Part shown: piece after piece, positions 8,956 through 17,286 of the stretch | How the letters are laid out: every line of letters starts with the position of its first letter | Numbering within the stretch: position 1 is the first letter of the stretch | Assembly: GCA_031292525.1 (NCBI GenBank) | Contig: JARLGY010000050.1 | Span: 210,719-274,718, forward strand | Reading direction: 5' to 3' | Length of the DNA stretch: 64,000 nt | From: Flavipsychrobacter sp. | GTDB taxonomy: Bacteria > Bacteroidota > Bacteroidia > Chitinophagales > Chitinophagaceae | Translations under genes and position numbers: made by a program | The notes under the pieces: model-generated | The model's database searches: none | Told to the model about the DNA's origin: nothing | Seen by the model: only the letters and a program-made list of their open reading frames with translations

Positions 8956-8982
8956 CATGTCCGATCCTTAAAATTTACACAA

Positions 8983-10380
8983 ATGACCATTGCATTTACG
9001 GCTAATTACGCCAATTATTTATTCGATACTGAGACACCGATAAGTATCTATTTGAAGATCCGGGAACATTTTAACCAATGTGTCTTATTGGAAAATGCAC
9101 AAGGCGGTTTGACCTCAAGCCAGCATTCTTACATCTGTTTTGACCCAATTGCGGGTATATCGGTAAAGGGTATTGATATGACTTTATCTTATCCAGGCGG
9201 CAAGAAAACCATCAAAAAAATAACGGACAACAGGACTGTATTGTCAGATATCATTGATCATCTGCAGGGGTATATTATTGATGGTTTACAGAGTGGCTTT
9301 CCAGGTTTAGTTGGCTATATGACTTATGATGCTGTCAGGTATTTTGAAGATATCGAGCTTCCTTCAAATAAAGATTTATCAATACCAGATCTGCAATACG
9401 ATCTGTATCGTTATATGATAGTTATCAACCACACTAACAACGAACTGAAGCTAATAACGATAAGTGGGGTTGATGAAATACCTGTAACTACCATAGATAT
9501 AATGTCTATTATCAGCAATAAGCATATTCCTGCTTATCCATTTAAAGCTACCTCTGATGAAAGATCTGATACGAGCAATGATATATACCTTGACAATGTA
9601 ATAAAAGGGAAGACTTTTTGCCATAAGGGTGACGTTTTCCAGGTTGTTCTATCAAGGTCCTTTGAAATGGATTTCCTTGGTGATGACCTGAATGTATACC
9701 GTGCGTTAAGATCGGTCAATCCTTCTCCCTACATGTTTTACTGCGATTATAACAGCTTCCACTTGTTTGGTTCATCTCCCGAAGCTCAATTTAAGATCAC
9801 TAATGGCACAGCAAGTATACATCCTATTGCAGGTACCTATAAACGAACGAACGATCCTTTAACTGACGAAAGGCTTGCGTTGCAATTACAAGAGGATACA
9901 AAAGAAAATTCCGAACACATCATGCTGGTAGACTTGGCAAGAAACGACCTGAGCAAACACTACCTGCAGGTAAACCTGGCAGAATACAGAAAAATAGAAC
10001 AGTATTCTCATGTAATGCACATGGTCTCAAGGGTAGAAGGTCAGCATTTGTTAGGAGATGTGCATCCTTTGCAAATACTTGCTGACACATTTCCTGCCGG
10101 CACGCTATCCGGCGCACCTAAGTATAGAGCTATGAATATCATAAAAGCAACTGAGTCTACACCAAGAGGATATTACGGAGGATGTGTAGGCTTTATTGGT
10201 CTCGATGGCTCGATCAATAAAGCAATAATGATACGCTCATTTTTGAGTATGAACAACACACTTCATTACCGCGCAGGTGCTGGCATCACTGCTGCTTCCG
10301 TGCCTGAAAATGAGTTACAGGAGATCAACAATAAAATCAATGCTTTAAGGAAAGCTTTAAACCTTGCAAATACATTGTAA
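8983..10380 (+). CDS. trpE: Anthranilate synthase component I
   Basis: Chorismate-using enzyme that, with TrpG-derived ammonia, makes anthranilate, the first step of tryptophan synthesis. Its 465 residues show the N-terminal TrpE domain with LLENAQGG and the C-terminal chorismate-binding domain: DVFQVVLSRSFE, NPSPYMFYCDY, GTYKRTNDPLTDE, LVDLARNDLSKH and GGCVGFIGLDGSINKAIMIRSF. The N-terminal LLE(S/N)-type motif seen in feedback-sensitive enzymes suggests Trp inhibition, but I did not test it. Its stop overlaps the trpG start by one base (TAATG). Confidence 0.96.
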   Translation: MTIAFTANYANYLFDTETPISIYLKIREHFNQCVLLENAQGGLTSSQHSYICFDPIAGISVKGIDMTLSYPGGKKTIKKITDNRTVLSDIIDHLQGYIIDGLQSGFPGLVGYMTYDAVRYFEDIELPSNKDLSIPDLQYDLYRYMIVINHTNNELKLITISGVDEIPVTTIDIMSIISNKHIPAYPFKATSDERSDTSNDIYLDNVIKGKTFCHKGDVFQVVLSRSFEMDFLGDDLNVYRALRSVNPSPYMFYCDYNSFHLFGSSPEAQFKITNGTASIHPIAGTYKRTNDPLTDERLALQLQEDTKENSEHIMLVDLARNDLSKHYLQVNLAEYRKIEQYSHVMHMVSRVEGQHLLGDVHPLQILADTFPAGTLSGAPKYRAMNIIKATESTPRGYYGGCVGFIGLDGSINKAIMIRSFLSMNNTLHYRAGAGITAASVPENELQEINNKINALRKALNLANTL

Positions 10381-10946
10381 TGGAACTACTTATTATAGAT
10401 AATTACGACAGCTTTACTTACAATCTTGTTTACCTGGTAAGAGCGATCACCGGCGAAGAACCACATGTGAAAAGAAATGACCGTTTTTTATTGGAAGAGG
10501 TTGCTAGGTATGATAAGGTTATTCTTTCTCCAGGTCCTGGAGTGCCGGGAGATGCAGGCTTATTAATGGAACTGCTTGAACATTATGCAACAAGTAAATG
10601 TATTTTAGGTGTATGCCTTGGACACCAGGCTATCGCTTGCCACTATGGTGCCGAACTTATAAATATGTCGGATGTTGTTCATGGAAAAGAGACACTCGTT
10701 AAGCAGGTAATAGGAGATACCCTCTTTTCGGGGTTGCCGCAACATTTTAATGTAGGACGTTACCACTCATGGGTTGTAGATAAACAGCGATTACCTGATA
10801 GCTTAGAAGTGACCGTTGAAGATAAATACGGTTCTGTCATGGCGCTACGGCATAGAACAGATGATGTAAAAGGTGTCCAGTTCCATCCTGAAAGCATTAT
10901 GACAAAATATGGTCAACAAATCATTACTAACTGGATAAATAGCTGA
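10380..10946 (+). CDS. trpG: Anthranilate synthase component II (glutamine amidotransferase)
   Basis: Class I glutamine amidotransferase that feeds ammonia to TrpE. LGVCLGHQAIA holds the nucleophile C79; the partner residues are H169 and E171 in FHPESI. The N-terminus LLIIDNYDSFTYNLV is characteristic of TrpG/PabA, and the stand-alone 188-aa length is normal. It could also serve PABA synthesis as in amphibolic TrpG/PabA enzymes, but the position inside the trp operon points to tryptophan. One base separates its stop from trpD. Confidence 0.95.
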   Translation: MELLIIDNYDSFTYNLVYLVRAITGEEPHVKRNDRFLLEEVARYDKVILSPGPGVPGDAGLLMELLEHYATSKCILGVCLGHQAIACHYGAELINMSDVVHGKETLVKQVIGDTLFSGLPQHFNVGRYHSWVVDKQRLPDSLEVTVEDKYGSVMALRHRTDDVKGVQFHPESIMTKYGQQIITNWINS

Positions 10947-10947
10947 C

Positions 10948-11937
10948 ATGAGAACAGAATTAGCAAAGCTCTTTAGGCATGAAATATTTGACCGTTCCAG
11001 TGCAAAGACTTTACTACATAAAATACTTGATAGGAATGTCAACCCATCGCATGTAGCATCCTTTCTTGCCGTGTACAATATGCGTCAGCCAACCATCGGA
11101 GAACTTCAAGGTTTTACTGATGCTTTAATGGAATCGTGCAAAACAATTGATCTTGATGCCAGGGATGCTATTGATATCGTTGGTACAGGGGGGGATGGGA
11201 AAAATACGTTCAACATCTCGACACTTTCTGCCCTGGTTGTTGCGGCGGCGGGTGTTAGAGTCGTCAAACACGGCAACTATGGGTCCACCTCTGTTTCAGG
11301 ATCATCTAATGTTCTTGAAAAGCTCGGTTATCAATTCTCCGGAGACAAGTCTATACTAAAACGTCAACTAGATCTTACTAATATTTGTTTCCTCCATGCG
11401 CCTTTATTACATCCAATAATGGGAAGCGTAAAACAAGTAAGAAAAGAAATGGGGTTGCAAACCATTTTTAATTTGCTGGGCCCCCTTATAAATCCTGCTG
11501 AACCGGGCAAACAACTATTGGGAGTAAGCCATCATTCTCACATAAGAAAGTATCAATATTTACTGAATGAAACAGACAAGGAGTATGGTATTGTTCATGC
11601 AATGGATGGTTACGACGAGATCTCATTGACAGGGAGTTTTAAGATAACTGGGCGTGATGGAACGAAACTTTATTACCCGGAGGATATTGGGATGACAAGA
11701 ATTGCCCCACAATGTTTAGTGGCAGGTAATTCCGTAGATGAATCCGCCATAATATTCCTCGATATATTATTGGGAAGGGGTACCCATCAGCAAGAAATGG
11801 TTGTCATTGCAAACAGCGCTTTTGCTATACAATGCGCATGCCTTAAAACAATTGACAAATGTATTGAAATGGCAAGAACAGCACTCTATTCAGGGAAAGC
11901 ATACCAAATACTAAAAAAAATAATCGAGTTATCATGA
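10948..11937 (+). CDS. trpD: Anthranilate phosphoribosyltransferase
   Basis: Joins anthranilate to PRPP. The 329-aa protein shows GTGGDGKNTFNIST (79-92), the PRPP-binding Gly-rich loop, then KHGNYGSTSVSGSSNVLE, and NLLGPLINPA in the catalytic domain. It is not fused to trpG, unlike the enterobacterial arrangement. The stop overlaps trpC by four bases (ATGA), so translation is coupled. Confidence 0.95.
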   Translation: MRTELAKLFRHEIFDRSSAKTLLHKILDRNVNPSHVASFLAVYNMRQPTIGELQGFTDALMESCKTIDLDARDAIDIVGTGGDGKNTFNISTLSALVVAAAGVRVVKHGNYGSTSVSGSSNVLEKLGYQFSGDKSILKRQLDLTNICFLHAPLLHPIMGSVKQVRKEMGLQTIFNLLGPLINPAEPGKQLLGVSHHSHIRKYQYLLNETDKEYGIVHAMDGYDEISLTGSFKITGRDGTKLYYPEDIGMTRIAPQCLVAGNSVDESAIIFLDILLGRGTHQQEMVVIANSAFAIQCACLKTIDKCIEMARTALYSGKAYQILKKIIELS

Positions 11938-12752
11938 GCATTCTTGAACAAATAGTACAGCAAAAACGCAAAGAAGTAAAGCAAAAGAAAATGCTTTATC
12001 CCGTTAAGCTTCTTGAACGATCAGAGCATTTCAGCAGCCCGGTAGTTTCGTTAAAAAGCTATCTTACCCAAAAACAGAAAAGTGGCATTATTGCCGAGAT
12101 CAAAAGAAGTTCTCCATCCAGGGGTGTTTTGAATAAATATATTTCTGTCGAACAAACCTCCATTGGTTACATGCGGGCTGGTGCCAGCGCGCTTTCTATC
12201 CTCACAGATGAACCCTTTTTTTCTGGGACAAACAATGACCTGATAGTCGCAAGGCAGTTCAATTACTGCCCCATTCTTCGTAAGGACTTCATCATTGATG
12301 AATACCAGGTCATAGAGTCACGTGCGATAGGAGCTGACGCTGTTTTGTTGATAGCATCCATTTTAAGTGATAATGAGATACGCCATTTATCTGGAATCGC
12401 AAAAGCACTAGATCTTGAAATTATCCTTGAAGTTCATACCAAAGAGGAATTGAACAAAGTAAATAACAGTATTGACATAGTAGGGGTCAACAACCGGGAC
12501 CTGGCAACTTTTGTTACCGATATTGAAAGATCAATCGCATTGTATGATCATATCCCTAAACAGTTTGTCAAAATATCAGAGAGTGGCATACATACTCCGG
12601 AAATTGCCTACAAACTAAAAAAGAAAGGCTTTGATGGCCTACTGATCGGTGAACAGTTTATGACCCATAGCCAGCCTGGCCATACGTGTGCACAATTCAT
12701 TAACGAACTAAAACAGTTATATGCTGGTGAAGATATGCGGGCTCAGGAATAG
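11934..12752 (+). CDS. trpC: Indole-3-glycerol phosphate synthase
   Basis: TIM-barrel enzyme closing the indole ring from CdRP. IAEIKRSSPSRG (about 53-64) contains the catalytic lysine K58; LRKDFIIDEYQV, EVHTKEEL, VGVNNRDLATF and SESGI are the remaining family motifs in order. Its 272 aa is standard for monofunctional TrpC. The last 32 bases overlap the start of trpF in another frame. Confidence 0.95.
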   Translation: MSILEQIVQQKRKEVKQKKMLYPVKLLERSEHFSSPVVSLKSYLTQKQKSGIIAEIKRSSPSRGVLNKYISVEQTSIGYMRAGASALSILTDEPFFSGTNNDLIVARQFNYCPILRKDFIIDEYQVIESRAIGADAVLLIASILSDNEIRHLSGIAKALDLEIILEVHTKEELNKVNNSIDIVGVNNRDLATFVTDIERSIALYDHIPKQFVKISESGIHTPEIAYKLKKKGFDGLLIGEQFMTHSQPGHTCAQFINELKQLYAGEDMRAQE

Positions 12753-13344
12753 TGAAAATATAGAAGCTGTAGCACGTTTGCAGCCAGATTTTATCGGGTT
12801 GATATTTTACAGGGAATCTAAACGTTATATACATTCCGATCCGATCTTAGAAGATTACACCAGAAAGTTAACCAGTGTGAAGAAGGTGGGTGTTTTTGTG
12901 AACCCAACTTATGATGAGGTAATGTTAGCAGTCGCTGATCATGATCTTGACTTTATACAGTTGCATGGAAATGAGACTATAACGTTCTGTGATGGGGTCA
13001 ACAAGGTCATTCCTGTAATAAAGGCTTTTCATATTGGTGAGATATTTGAGTGGCAGACGTTAGAAACCTATATAGAATCCACAACTCTTTTCTTATTTGA
13101 TACCTATACAAAAGAATATGGAGGCAGTGGGAAGAAATTCAACTGGGACATTCTGAGTAGTTACCATTGCAGCCATCCTTTTTTTTTGAGCGGTGGAATA
13201 GCAAGTACCGATATAGAAAGTATAAAAAAGATAGCTCATCCAAACCTAATTGGTATTGATGTAAACAGCAGCATAGAAGATAGTCCCGGCATAAAAAATA
13301 TTGACAAAGTAAAAAAACTGATAAATGAAGTACGAAATAGATGA
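12721..13344 (+). CDS. trpF: Phosphoribosylanthranilate isomerase
   Basis: Amadori isomerase between the TrpD and TrpC steps. The N-terminus MLVKICGLRNSEN has the catalytic cysteine in KICG (residues 4-7); IQLHGNE, FDTYTKEYGGSGKKFNW and LSGGIA follow as in TrpF. The ATG at 12721 is the only start giving the complete KICG motif, and it makes a 32-base overlap with trpC. A shorter start would lose the active site. It overlaps trpB by 20 bases. Length 207 aa. Confidence 0.94.
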   Translation: MLVKICGLRNSENIEAVARLQPDFIGLIFYRESKRYIHSDPILEDYTRKLTSVKKVGVFVNPTYDEVMLAVADHDLDFIQLHGNETITFCDGVNKVIPVIKAFHIGEIFEWQTLETYIESTTLFLFDTYTKEYGGSGKKFNWDILSSYHCSHPFFLSGGIASTDIESIKKIAHPNLIGIDVNSSIEDSPGIKNIDKVKKLINEVRNR

Positions 13345-14506
13345 GTTTGGGTATTATGGCGAATTTGGCGGAGCATACATACCTGAATTGCTATACAACA
13401 ATCTGCACCAACTAAAAGCAGCATACAAAGAAATTGCAACTGATGAGACATTTATAGGAACGTTGAATGAACTATTAACTGATTACGTTGGACGACCATC
13501 TCCATTGTACTATGCGAAAAGATTGTCCGAGCATTACCAGACTAATATTTACCTGAAACGGGAGGACCTAAACCATACCGGCGCGCATAAGATCAACAAT
13601 ACCATCGGCCAAATATTTTTGGCTCAAAGAATGCGAAAGAAAAGGATAATAGCTGAAACCGGTGCAGGCCAGCATGGTGTTGCTACCGCTACTGTCTGTG
13701 CATTAATGGGGCTGGAATGTATTGTGTATATGGGTGCTACAGATATAGAGCGACAACAACCAAATGTAGACCGGATGCAATTGCTTGGCGCCAGGGTTGT
13801 GCCTGTACATAGTGGTTCTCAAACGTTGAAAGATGCCACAAATGAAGCTATAAGAGACTGGATTGCACATCCGGATGACACCCATTACATCATAGGGTCA
13901 GTTGTTGGGCCCGATCCCTATCCCGAGATTGTAACTCATTTCCAAAGTATCATAGGAAAAGAAATAGCGATACAATTAGCAGAGAAAACTGGCAATAAAA
14001 ATCCTACTGCTATCATAGCCTGTGTAGGTGGAGGCAGTAACGCAATAGGCGCTTTTCATCATTTCCTCTCTGATGAAAAAGTTGCATTGTACGCGGTCGA
14101 AGGCAGCGGAGAAGGGATTTATTCCGGAAGAACAGCGGCTACAATGGTTCAAGGTAAGCCAGGTATCATACATGGCAGCAAAACATACCTTATGCAAGAC
14201 GGGGATGGACAGATAACAGAACCATATTGCATATCTGCGGGACTTGACTATCCAGGTATTGGCCCACTACATGCCCACCTGTTCAGAGAGAAGCGGGTTC
14301 ATTATATGCATGCAACGGACGATGATGCCTTAACAGCAGCTTATCAGCTGATGAAATTTGAAGGTATCATTCCAGCATTGGAATCGGCACATGCTTTTGC
14401 AGCCTTAAAAAAAATAAAATTCTTACAGACAGATACAGTTGTTATCAATCTCTCAGGCAGGGGAGACAAAGATCTGACGACGTATGTCAATAATAAACAA
14501 CAATGA
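13325..14506 (+). CDS. trpB: Tryptophan synthase beta chain
   Basis: PLP enzyme that condenses indole with serine. HTGAHKINNTIGQ has the PLP lysine K89; ETGAGQHGVATA is the TrpB1-type substrate loop and GGGSNAIGAF binds the PLP phosphate. Residues of the FGGAYIPE start and SAGLDYPGIGPLHAHL match the canonical TrpB1 subgroup that works with TrpA. Its 393 aa is the typical length. The ATGA overlap with trpA supports stoichiometric production of the alpha and beta subunits. Confidence 0.96.
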   Translation: MKYEIDEFGYYGEFGGAYIPELLYNNLHQLKAAYKEIATDETFIGTLNELLTDYVGRPSPLYYAKRLSEHYQTNIYLKREDLNHTGAHKINNTIGQIFLAQRMRKKRIIAETGAGQHGVATATVCALMGLECIVYMGATDIERQQPNVDRMQLLGARVVPVHSGSQTLKDATNEAIRDWIAHPDDTHYIIGSVVGPDPYPEIVTHFQSIIGKEIAIQLAEKTGNKNPTAIIACVGGGSNAIGAFHHFLSDEKVALYAVEGSGEGIYSGRTAATMVQGKPGIIHGSKTYLMQDGDGQITEPYCISAGLDYPGIGPLHAHLFREKRVHYMHATDDDALTAAYQLMKFEGIIPALESAHAFAALKKIKFLQTDTVVINLSGRGDKDLTTYVNNKQQ

Positions 14507-15279
14507 ACAGGATCAAAGAATTATTCAATAATAAACGGAGGGACATATTGACCATATACTTTACTGCGGGCTTCCCTACACTCAATTCAACCATAGAAAT
14601 TATAAAAGAGCTTGACAACAGTGAAGTCGACATGATTGAAATAGGTATTCCTTTTTCCGATCCAATGGCGGATGGTGTAATAATACAGGAAAGTAATCAA
14701 GCCGCATTAAAAAACGGAATATCCATTGAACGGCTTTTTTTACAATTAAAAGACATAAGGGATGTGACCCATAAACCAATGGTTCTTATGGGATATTTCA
14801 ACCCTATTATGCAATATGGTGCTGAAAAATTTTGTAGCGTGGCGAGAAAATGCGGCGTTGATGGAATTATCATACCAGATCTGCCACTAAGGGAATACCA
14901 AGCTATTTATCGGCCTTTTTTTGAGGCTAATGATCTGGCTATTTGCTTTCTGATAACTCCTGAAACAACTGAGGAACGGTTAAGAAAAATAGATGAGGTA
15001 AATACTGGATTTATCTACCTAGTTACAAGTCCCGGGGTCACAGGCAGGCAAGTGCAATTTGGACATGCTCAGACAGAGGCACTGAGAAAAGTCCAACTCT
15101 TACATCTTAAAAATCCTGTACTGGCGGGTTTTGGTATCAGCAATAATGAAGGGTACAAAATAGTGTGCAAATATGTAAATGGGGGTATCATTGGTAGCGG
15201 TTTTATCAGTGCCTTGAACAATGGCAAACAAAGCATATCAGAGAATATTCATCAATTCATAAAATCGATCAAGTCATGA
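14503..15279 (+). CDS. trpA: Tryptophan synthase alpha chain
   Basis: Cleaves indole-3-glycerol phosphate and channels indole to TrpB. MIEIGIPFSDPMADGVIIQ contains the catalytic pair E46 and D57, 11 residues apart as in the family. MGYFNPIMQYG, GIIIPDLPLRE and YLVTSPGVTGR are the other conserved loops. Length 258 aa. A four-base overlap with the next gene extends the translationally coupled chain to the DAHP synthase. Confidence 0.95.
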   Translation: MNRIKELFNNKRRDILTIYFTAGFPTLNSTIEIIKELDNSEVDMIEIGIPFSDPMADGVIIQESNQAALKNGISIERLFLQLKDIRDVTHKPMVLMGYFNPIMQYGAEKFCSVARKCGVDGIIIPDLPLREYQAIYRPFFEANDLAICFLITPETTEERLRKIDEVNTGFIYLVTSPGVTGRQVQFGHAQTEALRKVQLLHLKNPVLAGFGISNNEGYKIVCKYVNGGIIGSGFISALNNGKQSISENIHQFIKSIKS

Positions 15280-16286
15280 TAATACAATTAGAAAAGGACC
15301 TGAAGGAACAATACAAGCAAGGTATTATAAACAAGGTCATAAGTGAAGGCTTTACGATCACTGAGGTAAAAACCCAAATGGCAGCATACCTTATCTGTAT
15401 ATCAAAAAACAATATTGACATACGAAAAATAGGCTCACTTCCAGGAGTTATGGATGTTCATATTATATCAGATAGCTACCAGTTGGTGTCGGCAAAATGG
15501 AAACTGAGGCCCAGCAGCATTTCCGTTGGCGATGTACAGATAGGAAATACTGACTTTACTATTATGGCCGGCCCATGTGCCATTGAAAATGAAAGCCAGG
15601 TATGGTCTATTGCAAAACACCTTGTGGATAATGGTGTGCAGATAATGAGGGGGGGAGTGTTTAAGCCACGAAGTTCTCCCTATGCATTCCAAGGTTTAGG
15701 AAAAGAAGGACTTGTTATGTTCTATAAAATATGCAAACAACACGGGCTCAAGATCATATCTGAGGTAATGGAAGTTGACCAGATAGACCAGATGTGCGAC
15801 CTTGTAGATATTTTCCAGGTTGGCGCACGAAACTCACAAAACTTTAATTTGCTGCATGCACTGGGCAAAACTGATAAACCAGTTCTCATTAAACGGGGGA
15901 CAAGTGGAACTATCGATGAATTACTTCAATCCGCTGAATATGTATTTTCCAGCGGCAATGAAAAACTCATATTATGTGAACGTGGCATACGGACGTTTGA
16001 AAATGCCTCACGAAATACTTTTGATATCAATGCCATACCTATCCTGAAAAAGAAATCACACCTCCCGGTAATAGCTGATCCGTCTCATGGGATAGGTATC
16101 CGTGAACATGTGACAGCGATTGCCCTTGCTGCAATTGTTGCCGGCGCCGATGGCTTGATCTACGAAGTGCATAAAAATCCGGAGGAAGCATTGAGCGACG
16201 GGCAGCAAACATTGAGCTTTAATGAATCTGCAACTCTTTTAAAAAAAATCGGACAATTGTCTCATGTCTTCAAACTTCCAATCTGA
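15276..16286 (+). CDS. aroF: 3-deoxy-7-phosphoheptulonate (DAHP) synthase, type I-beta with N-terminal regulatory domain
   Basis: First enzyme of the shikimate pathway, condensing PEP with erythrose 4-phosphate. The core (from about residue 85) shows DFTIMAGPCAIE, RGGVFKPRSSPYAFQGLG, QVGARNSQNF, LIKRGTSGT, CERGIRTFE and ADPSHGIG. The first ~75 residues look like the small ferredoxin-like domain of the Thermotoga-type enzymes, which in that group mediates Tyr/Phe feedback. The 336 aa fit that architecture. It is the last gene of the trp operon, so Trp control here also raises chorismate supply. The symbol is by family; aroG-style naming would also be used. Confidence 0.9.
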   Translation: MIIQLEKDLKEQYKQGIINKVISEGFTITEVKTQMAAYLICISKNNIDIRKIGSLPGVMDVHIISDSYQLVSAKWKLRPSSISVGDVQIGNTDFTIMAGPCAIENESQVWSIAKHLVDNGVQIMRGGVFKPRSSPYAFQGLGKEGLVMFYKICKQHGLKIISEVMEVDQIDQMCDLVDIFQVGARNSQNFNLLHALGKTDKPVLIKRGTSGTIDELLQSAEYVFSSGNEKLILCERGIRTFENASRNTFDINAIPILKKKSHLPVIADPSHGIGIREHVTAIALAAIVAGADGLIYEVHKNPEEALSDGQQTLSFNESATLLKKIGQLSHVFKLPI

Positions 16287-16475
16287 AAATTCTAAAAATG
16301 CTGTCGTTTCCGTGTTTATATCATCGTGCCAATCGGCAGCCATACAAGTGAGCACAAATTGTTTGATCCCATTTGAAAAAAGTTTTTTCAAAATCTCCAA
16401 GATAGCTGAATGGCCATTATAAACAGTTATTTCATCCAGTCCGTCAATTATCACTTTATAACAGGTACCGGCTTC
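16287..16475 (-). pseudogene. Fragment of a NACHT/STAND-type ATPase
   Basis: On the minus strand the frame reads about EAGTCYKVIIDGLDEITVYNG and later KQFVLTCMAADWHDD. VIIDGLDEI resembles a NACHT Walker B motif and FVLTC the following sensor strand. There is no P-loop, no start and no C-terminal part. The open frame runs to 16239, over the end of the DAHP synthase gene, but that overlap is chance. The fragment abuts the transposase relic at about 16470, so the two were joined by a rearrangement. Function is lost. Confidence 0.5.
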
Positions 16476-16980
16476 GGGCCAGCAATTGTTTCATCCAGTC
16501 GCTGGCATGCGACCGTTGGGCCCAGCCGTTGAAATCACTGATATGTTCTTTGTATTGCTGCTGCATCAGCTTGTCATCTATTTGAAAATATTCGCCAAGC
16601 TGAAAACAGCTTATCGGCTTACTATCCAAATATCCCTTAAAAAAAAGACTGAACTCAGTGGTCATCCGGGTTCCTGCGCGCACAAGTGTCCAGTCTCTGC
16701 TTACAATGGCTGAGGTAGATTGTATCTCCCATCATCTGCGTTTGGTACATAACTGTACTTTTTTACCGCTGATAGGAAAATCCTGGACTTTCATCTCCGG
16801 ATAAAAACCTTTTGAATGCAAATTTTCTGTCTTGTACTCTTCGGATAGATATTTTTTTCTTCGAGGCTTATTTTATCCTTCTGAATTTTTGACGCCATTG
16901 ACCAACTCAAAATATTCTAATATCCCTTTTCGCAGAAATAACTCAATCAAACTACGGTAGGTCGAGTCCAATTTGTTTCA
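16456..16980 (-). pseudogene. ISAon1-family transposase N-terminal relic
   Basis: Reading 16980 down to 16456 in one frame gives STYRSLIELFLRKGILEYFEL, then PEMKVQDFPISGKKVQL, RDWTLVRAGTRMTTEF and QYKEHISDFNGWAQRSHASDWM. This matches the order of ISAon1-type transposases (N-terminal region, then the start of the DDE domain). Two in-frame stops interrupt it (TAA near 16874, TGA near 16733) and everything after the DWM motif is missing. It is a dead, truncated insertion sequence. Terminal repeats were not found. Confidence 0.75.
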
Positions 16981-17106
16981 CAATTAAAATATCTGCGAAA
17001 CAAATAATTTCCTACCAAATCCCTAACTTCTCAACTTGATCCGACAAACACAAGTTGAGCCAGTTTAGTGCGAATTTCAGTACTGTTGAGATATATGAAC
17101 ATAAAA

Positions 17107-17134
17107 AAAGAGTTGTACTGGTGTACAACTCTTT
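17107..17134 (-). terminator. Terminator of tRNA-Asn (bidirectional hairpin)
   Basis: AAAGAGTTGTAC (17107-17118), loop TGGT, GTACAACTCTTT (17123-17134): a perfect 12-bp stem. On the minus strand it lies 21 bases after the tRNA-Asn 3' end and is followed by a T-run (bases 17106 downward). A near-identical hairpin is at 49571-49599. Confidence 0.85.
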
Positions 17135-17155
17135 GTAAATGAACCTGTTAAGGTG

Positions 17156-17229
17156 CTCTCCCTTCTGGACTTGAACCAGAGACCCTCTGATTAACAGTCA
17201 GATGCTCTAACCAACTGAGCTAAGGAAGA
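17156..17229 (-). tRNA. tRNA-Asn (GTT anticodon)
   Basis: Minus-strand cloverleaf: acceptor TCTTCCT/AGGGAGA, D-arm GCTC/GAGC, anticodon stem TCTGA/TCAGA with loop CTGTTAA (anticodon GTT), T-stem TCTGG/CCAGA with TTCAAGT, and discriminator G as expected for tRNA-Asn. It has 74 nt and no encoded CCA. Its 3' half plus flank is duplicated in decayed form at 49.5 kb. Confidence 0.96.
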
Positions 17230-17286
17230 TTGTCATTTGGGATTGCAAAAATAAGACGCTTTTTCTTTTTGCAAAACTTTTTTTCA

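Noticed and set aside
17000..17106. Inverted-repeat end of the ISAon1 relic
   Set aside because: No matching partner repeat was found on the other side, so the element's borders cannot be fixed.
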